From G965213525 sp965213525 (GTDB lineage: Bacteria; Actinomycetota; Acidimicrobiia; Acidimicrobiales; Poriferisodalaceae): a stretch of 64,000 nt of DNA. The stretch covers positions 1,922,001 through 1,986,000 of the forward strand of contig OZ243889.1 of NCBI GenBank assembly GCA_965213525.1. The letters are read 5' to 3'. Both the position numbers and the translations under genes were made by a program. The notes under the pieces were generated by a model. That model had not been told where the DNA came from. It made no database searches and worked only from the letters and a program-made list of their open reading frames with translations. Below are positions 52,047 through 64,000 of this stretch, piece after piece. Positions within the stretch are counted from its first letter, which is position 1. Every line of letters starts with the position of its first letter.

Positions 52047-52985
52047 TCAGCCCAGCGAGGCGGCGAAGCGTTCGGACAGGTGCTCTCCGGCGGTCGTCGG
52101 CGGGTAGCGGGCCGGCCGAGCGTCGCTGATGCAGGTGGGCAGCGTCTCGATGACGGCGTCGTGGTCGAGATCGAAGAAGGTCGCCATGGAGTACCGGTCG
52201 CGGCCGGCCACCCCACGCACCCGGTGCGGTGTCGAACGGAACCGGTCGTTGGTCCAACGCTGCAGCAGGTCGCCGATGTTGACCACGAAGGTGCGGGGGA
52301 TGGCCGGCACCTCGGCCCACTCGCCGTCGAGGCCAGCGACCTCGAGCGAGCCGGCGTCGTCTTGGGCCAACACGGTGATGGCGCCCCAGTCGGTGTGCGC
52401 GCCCGCCCCGAAGCTGCGTGGCCCCGCCGAGGGGTGGCGCGGTGGGTAGCGCATGACGCGCAGCGTGCACACCGGTGCGCGGTGGAAGCTGGCGAAGTGG
52501 CGTTCGTCGAGGTCGAGCGACAGGGCGATGCCGCGCAGCAGGCGCTCGGCGAGGGCCATCGTGGCGGCGTGGTACGGCTCGATGACCTCCCGGAAGCCCT
52601 CCAACGGCGGCCACCGGTTGACGCCTTGCATCCTCGAGCCCGACGTGGCGGCGAGCCACTCGGGCCCGAAGGACCAGGCCTCCTTGGCGTCGACGTCGGC
52701 ATGGGGGTCGAGGCGCTGGCGGCCGACCGGGTCGTAGCCCCGGTTGAGGTGCTCGTCGTCCCAGACCAGGGCCCGCTTGGCCTCGTCGGGAAGGTCGAAC
52801 ACGGCCCGGGTGGCGTCCATCGCCTGATCGACGAGGTGGGCGTCGATCCCGTGGTCGGCCACCACGAGGAAGCCCACGTGCTCGCACGCCCGCCCGATGC
52901 GCTGGCCGCAGCGGCGGCGCACGGCCGGGTCCCCGGCGGCGAGGTCACCGATCTCGACGATGGGGATCGACGTGCCGAGGGTCAC
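52047..52985 (-). CDS. 2-oxoglutarate/Fe(II)-dependent oxygenase, isopenicillin N synthase-like
   Basis: This 312-residue enzyme opens SIPIVEIGDLAAGDPAV with the DIOX_N domain (ACEHVGFLVVADHGIDAHLV) and has the iron-binding HxD in AHTDWGAITVL, the distal His in STPHRVRGVAG, and an Arg in RYSMATFFD that would bind 2-oxoglutarate. Such enzymes hydroxylate or desaturate small molecules; substrate unknown. The GTG at 52985 has a TAGCGT box seven bases upstream. It is divergent from typA. Confidence 0.9.
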   Translation of the reverse strand: MTLGTSIPIVEIGDLAAGDPAVRRRCGQRIGRACEHVGFLVVADHGIDAHLVDQAMDATRAVFDLPDEAKRALVWDDEHLNRGYDPVGRQRLDPHADVDAKEAWSFGPEWLAATSGSRMQGVNRWPPLEGFREVIEPYHAATMALAERLLRGIALSLDLDERHFASFHRAPVCTLRVMRYPPRHPSAGPRSFGAGAHTDWGAITVLAQDDAGSLEVAGLDGEWAEVPAIPRTFVVNIGDLLQRWTNDRFRSTPHRVRGVAGRDRYSMATFFDLDHDAVIETLPTCISDARPARYPPTTAGEHLSERFAASLG

Positions 52986-52992
52986 CGGTGCG

Positions 52993-52998
52993 ACGCTA
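52993..52998 (-). promoter_or_regulatory. -10-like box of the oxygenase gene
   Basis: TAGCGT on the minus strand ends seven bases before the GTG at 52985; leaderless spacing. Confidence 0.45.
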
Positions 52999-53126
52999 GT
53001 GGTGTGCCGCCGAACCGGGGCGCTGAGCCCATGGCGAGGATGCGACGCGCTACGAGGTCACAGAGGTGACCGGCGTGTGAGAGCACGGGCAGGGCCGGCG
53101 CCCGGAGCCTCCCGGCGCCATGCCGG

Positions 53127-53132
53127 TAGCAT
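53127..53132 (+). promoter_or_regulatory. -10-like box of typA
   Basis: TAGCAT ends nine bases before the GTG at 53142, close to the leaderless spacing of the other examples. Confidence 0.4.
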
Positions 53133-53141
53133 TGCTCCCTC

Positions 53142-55016
<1,875 letters not shown>

Positions 55017-55229
55017 TCGCTGCAGCGTCGCCGCCGGGCTGAACCACGCCCCCGAGCGCCCGGGAGCGGCTGGCTGCTCGATGTCGCCCGCCCCGGACGC
55101 GCCCGTCGGGGCCGAAGCCTTCAGCCGACGGGTCGATGGCCCGACGAGGACCCGGTGCGAGATGGCGCCGGGAGCCGAGACGTCGACGCGATGATGGACA
55201 GACCGCCGTCGCGCCGACGAGGAGGGCAG

Positions 55230-58602
<3,373 letters not shown>

Positions 58603-58613
<11 letters not shown>

Positions 58614-59817
58614 GGCGCAGGGGCAGTCGACGGGGGCCGCGCACCTGCCCGCCGGCCCACGTCACCGCGTCGGGGTCGGCGAGGGAGAACTCGGGCAGGC
58701 GTTCGAGGAACACGCCGAGGGCGACGTTCATCTCCATGCGAGCCAGGTTCGAGCCGGCACAGCGGTGGATGCCCGAGCCGAAGGCCACGTGGCGGTTGCG
58801 CTCGCGATCGATGACCACCTCATCGGCTCGCTCGAAGACCTTGGGATCACGGTTGGCGGCGGGGAAGTTCATCAGCACCCGGTCACCCTCACGGATGTGC
58901 ACGCCGGCGACCTCCACGTCAGCGGTGGCGATGCGGGCCATGGTCACCGGGGCATAGGCTCGCAGCAGCTCCTCGGTGGCCGTCGGCACCAGCTCGGGCT
59001 CGGCGACGAGGCGGCGACGGTCCTCGGGGTGGCCGGCCAGGTGCCACAGGGCCGAACCGATCGAGCTCCACGTCGTGTCGATGCCGGCGATCAGCATGAG
59101 GTTGCAGGTGCCGATGACGTGCTTGACGTGGACGGGCTCGCCGTCGTGGGTGGCGGCCAACATGAACGAGATGAAGTCGTCGCGAGGGTTGGCCTGGCGA
59201 TCGGCGACCTCGGCGAACAGGTACTCCATCAGCTTCTGGCGGCTGGCGAGGCGGACCTCTGGGTCGGTGAGGCCGATCTCGAGCACCCCACGCACCCACT
59301 CGACGAACTCGTCGACGCGCGCCTCGTCGAAGCCCATCATGTGGGCGATGACCCGGGGCGGGATCTGTTGGGCGTACTCGGCGGCGCCGTCGACGACGTC
59401 ACGACCCTCGAGATCGTCGACGAGGCGGTGGCAGAGCTGCTCGGTGAAGGGGCGGTGGTCCTCGACGGCCCGGGGCGAGAAGTACGGCAGGATGAGCCGG
59501 CGAGCCCAGGTGTGCTCGGGCGGATCCGAGCTGATCGGCGGGGCCGACACCCCGTAGGTGGGGTCGTCCTCGTCGAGGATGCGGGTGAGGGGCACCACGG
59601 TCGGCTCGTCTGAGGACAGCTCGGGCACGATCTTGGCCATGGCCTGGACGTCGGCGTAGTCGACGGGCAGCCAGGCGCTGCCGTACCGCTCGGAGTGCGC
59701 GACGGGGCAGCCCTGGGCCCGCAACGAATCCCAGATGGGGAACGGGTCGCGCACGTAGGCCGGGTCGAAGATGTCGTAGTCGGTGGCCCAGTCGAGATCT
59801 CGGTCGATCGAGGTCAT
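58603..59817 (-). CDS. Cytochrome P450
   Basis: This 404-residue P450 has the I-helix LMLIAGIDTTWSSIG, where Asp-Thr replaces the more usual Glu-Thr, the K-helix EELLRAYAP, ANRDPKVFERADEVVIDRERN and the haem loop AFGSGIHRCAGSNLARMEM. It resembles bacterial fatty-acid or steroid-type P450s, but the substrate is open. The ATG at 59817 has GGGGGAGGG upstream, and a TAGGAT -10-like box lies near 59873. It is the third P450 of the window and not adjacent to the other two. Confidence 0.93.
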
Positions 59818-59955
59818 CGTGTTCGCCCTCCCCCGGCGGCGCCCGGTCACGTGACCAGGGACACGCGCGATCCTATCGCCGCCCCTCCCCGGTGCCAGGG
59901 GCGAACCGGCGGTCGTGCGGCCCGGCGGTCGTGCGGGCTGCTGGCTCCGCTGGCC

Positions 59956-60288
59956 TCAGGTCGCGTCGCGATCGATGGCGTCGTCGCCGACGCCGGGGAC
60001 CTCGAGCTGGACGACCGCTCGATCGGCCAGCAGCGGTGCGAGGTGCTCGCCGATCACGGCGCGATGGACAGGATGGTCCCGGTAGGTGCGCCATCCGTCG
60101 ATGTCGGCGAAGTCGCCGACGACGGCGAAGTCCCACGATCCGTCGGAGAGGGCCAGATCGGGGCCGAGCTCGTAGGCGACGATCTCGGGGATCGCCGCAG
60201 GCAGGGCGTCGAGCGCGGCGGTCAACCGAGCGACCGCACCGGGATCTGCGCCGTTGACGAAGCGGAACATGGCGATGTGACGCAGCAC
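59956..60288 (-). CDS. Dabb-domain (stress-responsive A/B barrel) protein
   Basis: This 110-residue protein begins MLRHIAMFRFVNGADPGAVA, with the His and strand of the Dabb fold, and has WDFAVVGDFADIDGWRTYRDHPVHRAVI, the conserved core with DHPVH. Dabb proteins are small dimeric barrels, some of which act as cyclases or stress proteins; most are uncharacterised. The GTG at 60288 follows a strong AGGAGG. It lies 31 bases downstream of the SDR gene on the same strand, probably in one operon. Confidence 0.85.
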   Translation of the reverse strand: MLRHIAMFRFVNGADPGAVARLTAALDALPAAIPEIVAYELGPDLALSDGSWDFAVVGDFADIDGWRTYRDHPVHRAVIGEHLAPLLADRAVVQLEVPGVGDDAIDRDAT

Positions 60289-60319
60289 TCGGTGCCTCCT
60301 GGGCGTCGGTTCGCTGCCG

Positions 60320-61063
60320 CTACTGCAGCCCGAGGAACGAGCCGCCGTCGACCGGGATCGAGGCCCCGGTCACGAAGCGGGCGGACTCCGAGCACACGAA
60401 CGCGACGACCCGGCCGAAGTCGGCGGCGTCACCCACCCCGCCGGTCGGCTGGCGGGCGGCGAGCGCTGACAGGTCATCGCCCCAGACCTGGCGGATCCGA
60501 TCGGTGTCGTGGGTGCCGGGCTGGACGGTGTTGACCGTGACGCCGTCGGCGGCGACCTCGGCGGCGAGGGTCTTCAGGTAGCCGGTGAGGCCCGGGCGGG
60601 CGGTGTTGGACAGCACGAGCCCCGGGATCGGCTGGCGCACCGAGATCGAGGTGATCGCCACGACCCGGCCCCAGCCGCGCTCGCGCATGGCCGGCACCAC
60701 CGCAGCACACATCGCCACCGGGGCGATCACCACGGCCTCCAGGGTCGTGGTGTAGGCGGCCACCTCGGTGGTGCCGGCGTCACCGGTGGGCGGGCCGCCG
60801 GCGTTGATGACCAGCACGTCGAGCCCCCCGAGGGCGTCGACGGCGGCGTCGACCACCCGGGTGGCCCCCTCGGCGGTGCCCACGTCACCGACCACGGCCA
60901 CCGCGCCGTCGAGGTCGGCCACGGTCTCGGCCACCCGACCGGCGTCACGGCCGTTGACCGCCACCCGGCATCCGGCCTCGGCGAGGGCAACTGCGGTGGC
61001 CCGCCCGAGACCAGCCGACGAGGCGGTCACGAGGGCTCGACGTCCGGCGATGCCGAGATCCAC
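60320..61063 (-). CDS. SDR-family protein with a non-canonical active site
   Basis: This 247-residue Rossmann-fold protein has LVTASSAGLGRATAVALAEAG (cofactor glycine motif), INAGGPPTGDAG (NAG motif) and VAITSISVRQPIPGL (the Ser strand). Where the catalytic YxxxK should lie, the sequence reads LSNTARPGLTGYLKTLAAEV, so Tyr is Ser and Lys is Arg. Some divergent SDRs share this substitution, and the chemistry or even the catalytic role is uncertain. The C-terminus SIPVDGGSFLGLQ is normal. The GTG at 61063 begins at the first strand. It is co-directional with the Dabb gene downstream. Confidence 0.85.
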   Translation of the reverse strand: MDLGIAGRRALVTASSAGLGRATAVALAEAGCRVAVNGRDAGRVAETVADLDGAVAVVGDVGTAEGATRVVDAAVDALGGLDVLVINAGGPPTGDAGTTEVAAYTTTLEAVVIAPVAMCAAVVPAMRERGWGRVVAITSISVRQPIPGLVLSNTARPGLTGYLKTLAAEVAADGVTVNTVQPGTHDTDRIRQVWGDDLSALAARQPTGGVGDAADFGRVVAFVCSESARFVTGASIPVDGGSFLGLQ

Positions 61064-61147
61064 GACGGGCGACCCTACCCGGCCCGCTCGAGGTGTCGGG
61101 GCGCTGTCGAGGCTCATCGCCGGGACCCCCTGCGCCCCACCGTCTCC

Positions 61148-61153
61148 TAGCGT
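61148..61153 (+). promoter_or_regulatory. -10-like box of lgt
   Basis: TAGCGT is followed by six bases and the ATG at 61160; leaderless spacing. Confidence 0.45.
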
Positions 61154-61159
61154 GCGGCC

Positions 61160-62011
61160 ATGACCGGCCCCCTGGCCTCGATCCCGTCGCCGGGGACCAA
61201 CACCCTGTCGATCGGTCCGCTCGACTTCCGCCTCTACGGCATGATGATCGCCCTCGGCGTCGTCGCCGCCGTGCTGATCACCCAGCGCCGGTGGACCGCA
61301 CGGGGTGGCGCAGCCGACGACATCTCGGCCATCGCGGTGTGGGCGGTGCCGGCGGGGATCGTCGGCGCACGGATCTACCACGTGCTCACCGACCTCGGGG
61401 ACTACACCGACGACCCGGTCTCGGCGCTCTACATCTGGCAGGGCGGCCTCGGCATCTGGGGAGCCATCGCCGGCGGCATCGTGGGCGGCTGGTTCGTCGC
61501 CCGACAGCGTGGCCTCGACGTGGTGGCGCTCCTCGACGCCGTCGTCCCCGGCCTGCTCGTCGCCCAGGCCATCGGGCGCCTCGGCAACTGGTTCAACCGG
61601 GAGCTGTTCGGGCGACCGACCGAGCTCCCGTGGGGGTTGGAGATCCCGGCCGGGGACCGACCGCCGGCGTTCCTCGACGCCGCCACGTTCCACCCCACCT
61701 TCGCCTACGAGGCGCTGTGGAACCTGGCGCTGGCCGGCGTCCTCGTGCTGGTCGCACGCCGGTGGACCTCGGCGCGTCCCGGGTCGATCTTCGGGCTGTA
61801 CGTGGCCGGCTACTGCGCCGGGCGGGTGTGGATCGAGATGCTGCGCATCGACCCGGCGCAGCAGATCCTCGGCCAACGGCTCAACGTGTGGACCTCGATC
61901 CTCGTCGGTGGGGCGGCGGTGGCGTGGTTGGCGCTCGCCAACCGGGGCCGCTCGCCGGCCACCCGTTCCAGCGACGGACCGACGACCGGGCAGACGCTCG
62001 GGACGAGCTGA
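61160..62011 (+). CDS. lgt: Prolipoprotein diacylglyceryl transferase
   Basis: This 283-residue membrane enzyme with seven predicted helices transfers diacylglyceryl from phosphatidylglycerol to the lipobox Cys of prolipoproteins. Family features include DFRLYGMMIALGVVAAVLI, VGARIYHVLTD, WQGGLGIWGAIAGG and the Lgt signature IGRLGNWFNRELFGRPT. It would act on the lipoproteins predicted in this window (6677 and 45088 genes). The ATG at 61160 lies six bases after a TAGCGT box. Confidence 0.94.
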   Translation: MTGPLASIPSPGTNTLSIGPLDFRLYGMMIALGVVAAVLITQRRWTARGGAADDISAIAVWAVPAGIVGARIYHVLTDLGDYTDDPVSALYIWQGGLGIWGAIAGGIVGGWFVARQRGLDVVALLDAVVPGLLVAQAIGRLGNWFNRELFGRPTELPWGLEIPAGDRPPAFLDAATFHPTFAYEALWNLALAGVLVLVARRWTSARPGSIFGLYVAGYCAGRVWIEMLRIDPAQQILGQRLNVWTSILVGGAAVAWLALANRGRSPATRSSDGPTTGQTLGTS

Positions 62012-62030
62012 CGACCGCTGGTCGATCCGG

Positions 62031-63248
62031 TCACCGGAGCCGATCCAGGCGGGCCGCCAGGTGGGCCCGTTCGGCCTCGTTGGTCGACAGCTCGACGGCC
62101 AGGCGGTACGAGGCCCGGGCCAGCTCGACGTCGCCGAGCCGGCGGGCCAGCTCGGCCCGGACCGCGGGCACGCGGTGGTTGCCGGGCAGGGCATCGTCGA
62201 GGCCGACGAGCAACGCAAGGCCGGCTCCTGCGCCGGCGGTCTCGGCCACGGCGACGGCGCGGTTGAGTCGCACGACCGGCGAGCCCGTCCTCGACTCCAG
62301 CTCGGCGTAGCACCCGGTGATGGTGGACCAGTCCGTCGCCGCCGCGATGCGCGCCCGGGCGTGCTCGGCTGCGATGCGTGCCTGCAGGCGGAGCTCCTCG
62401 GCGTACCCGTCGACGGGCTCGAGGCCGTCGACGAGCTCGAGCCCCACCCGGATCTCGTCGTGGCGCCAACGTGACCGGTCCTGGTCGGCCAACGTGACCA
62501 GACGCCCCCCGCTCGCCCGGGCATCCCGGCGCGAGTGCTGCAACGTCACCAACGCCAGCAGGGCCCGGACCTGTGGTGCCTCAGGAACCAGGTGGCCGAG
62601 GATCGCAGCGAGGCGCACCGCCTCACCGGCCAGGTCGTTGCGAGTCGGGTCCGTGCCGGTAGCGGGTGCGTAGCCCGCCGTGAAGGCCAGGTAGATGGTC
62701 CGGCAGACCTCGTCGAGGCGTGCTGTCAGCTCCTCGGCGACCGGCGAGCCCAACGGGATGCCCGCTCGCACGATCTTGCGCTTGGCCCTGGTCAACCGTG
62801 CCGCCATCGTCGGCGTCGAGACGAGGAACAGGCGTGCGATCTGATCGGTCGGGGTTCCGACGACCAGGCGGAGCGCGAGCGCCGACCGGGACGGGCGCGG
62901 CAACGCCGGGTGGCAGCACAACAGGATGAGGTGAAGGCGCTCGTCGGTGAGGGTGTCGACGGGGTCGGCGGCGTCGACGCCGGGCACCCACCCGGGGGCG
63001 GTGACCAGCAGCGGGGCCTTGCGGCCCGCCATCGCCTCGGCCCGCACGCTGGCGATGATCTGGCGGTGGGCGGTGGTGTAGAGCCACCCGGGCGGGTTCG
63101 TCGGGACCCCGTCGTGCCCCCACCGCTCGGCGGCACGGGCGAACGCCTCGGCGAGCGCGTCCTCGCACAGATCGAGGCGCCGGGTGCGGGTCACGAGCAA
63201 GGACAGCAGCCGACCCCACTCGGAGCGGTGCAACGCCTCGATCGTCAC
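62031..63248 (-). CDS. ECF42-type RNA polymerase sigma factor with C-terminal helical extension
   Basis: This 405-residue sigma factor has region 2 (LEDALAEAFARAAE-like CEDALAEAFARAAERWG, then PPGWLYTTAHRQIIASVR) and region 4 (SALALRLVVGTPTDQIARLFLVSTPTMAARL TRAKRKI in two parts). A long C-terminal extension of about 200 residues with TPR-like helices follows (TGCYAELESRTGSPVVRLNRAVAV). This architecture is ECF group 42. The partner DGPF/YCII gene lies immediately upstream with a one-base gap between its stop and this GTG, the typical operon order. Activation is thought to involve the extension rather than a classical anti-sigma. Confidence 0.9.
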   Translation of the reverse strand: MTIEALHRSEWGRLLSLLVTRTRRLDLCEDALAEAFARAAERWGHDGVPTNPPGWLYTTAHRQIIASVRAEAMAGRKAPLLVTAPGWVPGVDAADPVDTLTDERLHLILLCCHPALPRPSRSALALRLVVGTPTDQIARLFLVSTPTMAARLTRAKRKIVRAGIPLGSPVAEELTARLDEVCRTIYLAFTAGYAPATGTDPTRNDLAGEAVRLAAILGHLVPEAPQVRALLALVTLQHSRRDARASGGRLVTLADQDRSRWRHDEIRVGLELVDGLEPVDGYAEELRLQARIAAEHARARIAAATDWSTITGCYAELESRTGSPVVRLNRAVAVAETAGAGAGLALLVGLDDALPGNHRVPAVRAELARRLGDVELARASYRLAVELSTNEAERAHLAARLDRLR

Positions 63249-63249
63249 G

Positions 63250-63603
63250 TCAGGGCGCGTCGATGACGGGCCGGAGGTCGATGTCGTAGCCGGGCAGGAC
63301 CCGGCACAGCTCGATGACCGTGTCCAGGTCAGGAGCTGTGAGCAGGTAGAAGCCGCCGATGTGCTCGGCCGCCTCGGTGAACGGCCCGTCGGTGATCGTC
63401 AGCTCGTCGGCGCGGGTGCGCAGCGTCGTGGCCGTCGAGCCGTCCCCGAGGGCCTCGCCGCCCAGGATCTCCACGCCCGCCCGGGCCTCGCACGCCTCCC
63501 CGAAGGCCACGTGCTGGGCCATCCCAGCTGCTTGCTCCTCGGCAGAGAGCTCGTCCCAGGCCGGCATGTCACCGTTCCCGGCGAGCAGGATGAAGTACTT
63601 CAC
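63250..63603 (-). CDS. DGPF/YCII-domain protein, ECF42 partner
   Basis: This 117-residue protein begins VKYFILLAGNGDMPAWDELS and contains TITDGPFTEAAEHIGGFYLL, with the DGPF motif and the conserved Glu of YCII-like domains. The fold is a small dimeric alpha/beta barrel. Such genes are found next to ECF42 sigma factors in many actinobacteria, where they are thought to be part of the regulated stress response. The GTG at 63603 has GAGGAG upstream. It is the first gene of the two-gene operon. Confidence 0.9.
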   Translation of the reverse strand: MKYFILLAGNGDMPAWDELSAEEQAAGMAQHVAFGEACEARAGVEILGGEALGDGSTATTLRTRADELTITDGPFTEAAEHIGGFYLLTAPDLDTVIELCRVLPGYDIDLRPVIDAP

Positions 63604-63665
63604 GGTGGTCTCCTCGGTGTCGTCGTCGGCGACCCTCGCCGACACCACCATGACGCGTCAGATCG

Positions 63666-63724
63666 CGCCGAATCGACAGCGCAGCGCCGAATCGACAGCT
63701 CGAGCGCCGAATCGACAGCTCGAG
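63666..63724. repeat. Three copies of a 19-20 bp repeat in an intergenic region
   Basis: The element CGCCGAATCGACAGC occurs at 63666, 63685 and 63705, each followed by 4-5 further bases. It lies upstream of the DGPF/sigma operon, between it and the gene at the right edge. It could be a protein-binding cluster or a simple tandem duplication. Confidence 0.7.
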
Positions 63725-63800
63725 CGCGTCGAGGGCACCCTGAGGCATGGCGGCCCACGGGGCCGGTGGGTGCGCCCGGCTCACCCGACGCCCCAGGGGT

Positions 63801-64000
63801 TCACGACACCACGAGCCCGACGCCGCTGCGGCGGGGGTCGCCGACGGCGAGGCCTGGTGGAGCGACGAGGTGCACGCCCCCGAAGTACAGGTCACGCCCG
63901 GGCCAGCGGTTGACGGCCAGGTCGCCGGCGGCGTCGACGAGTCGTCCGGCGCCCGGCTCGATCTGCAGCGTGGTGCCGTCCCAGTGGATCCGGCCGGCGC
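63801..64000 (-). CDS. C-terminal end of a gamma-glutamyltransferase-like protein (5' end off the window)
   Basis: The minus-strand frame from the right edge to the stop at 63801 reads IHWDGTTLQIEPGAGRLVDA, then VNRWPGRDLYFGGVHLV and GDPRRSGVG before ending. The closing WPxRxLYFGGVHxV ... AGDPRR pattern is that of the C-terminal beta strand region of gamma-glutamyltransferases, which cleave glutathione and related gamma-glutamyl amides. Only about 66 residues are present, without the catalytic Thr, so the identification is tentative. Confidence 0.6.
   Translation of the reverse strand, partial: AGRIHWDGTTLQIEPGAGRLVDAAGDLAVNRWPGRDLYFGGVHLVAPPGLAVGDPRRSGVGLVVS

Overview
The window is a very GC-rich chromosomal segment with dense, often overlapping genes on both strands. 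It looks like an actinobacterium, most likely of class Acidimicrobiia. The reasons are the codon use, frequent GTG starts, a secreted protein built of GYWLVAADGGVF-type repeats at the left edge, several class I bacterial P450s, acyl-CoA enzymes, a TreS-maltokinase fusion, and a putative start-proximal -10 motif (TAnnnT about 6-9 nt before the start codon) typical of leaderless actinobacterial transcripts. The class-level placement is inference.

Layout. 0-13.4 kb: secreted repeat protein (partial); an ABC-2 drug-type exporter with a NarL-type two-component system; an LLM flavin oxidoreductase; a PhzF-like isomerase; a branched-chain amino-acid/amide ABC importer in which two permeases and one ATPase are fused into a single 992-residue protein; an MFS exporter. 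13.4-18.1 kb: DUF4235 membrane protein, a decayed AbrB/PIN toxin-antitoxin pair, two convergent P450s, a PPOX-fold protein and an intact MazF-like toxin with its antitoxin. 18.4-32.5 kb: a complete type I-G (formerly I-U) CRISPR-Cas locus, made of a 73-repeat array, a leader, and an overlapping operon cas3 stub-csb1-csb2-cas3-csb3-like-cas4-cas1-cas2 that runs toward the leader. 32.6-64 kb: ordinary core and metabolic genes. These include an ECF sigma/anti-sigma pair, DUF445, a MatB-like acyl-CoA ligase, a tiny zinc finger, a probable glucosylglycerate synthesis/phosphorolysis pair (GT81-like plus GH13_18), a lipase, an FMO, panD, MarC, TetR plus MMPL with visible operators, beta-oxidation enzymes, a 2OG oxygenase, TypA, TreS-Mak, a third P450, a Dabb protein, an atypical SDR, Lgt, an ECF42 sigma with its DGPF/YCII partner, and the C-terminus of a probable gamma-glutamyltransferase at the right edge.

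The most interesting region is the CRISPR locus. It has unfused cas4 and cas1, a truncated second cas3 whose stop overlaps the csb1 start, a leader-proximal 52-nt spacer that itself contains a repeat-like hairpin, an internal A-A-B-A-B spacer duplication, and two spacers directed at diverged copies of the same coding sequence. Start codons were chosen from ribosome binding sites, gene overlaps and -10-like motifs. All functions are read from motifs by eye, without database searches.
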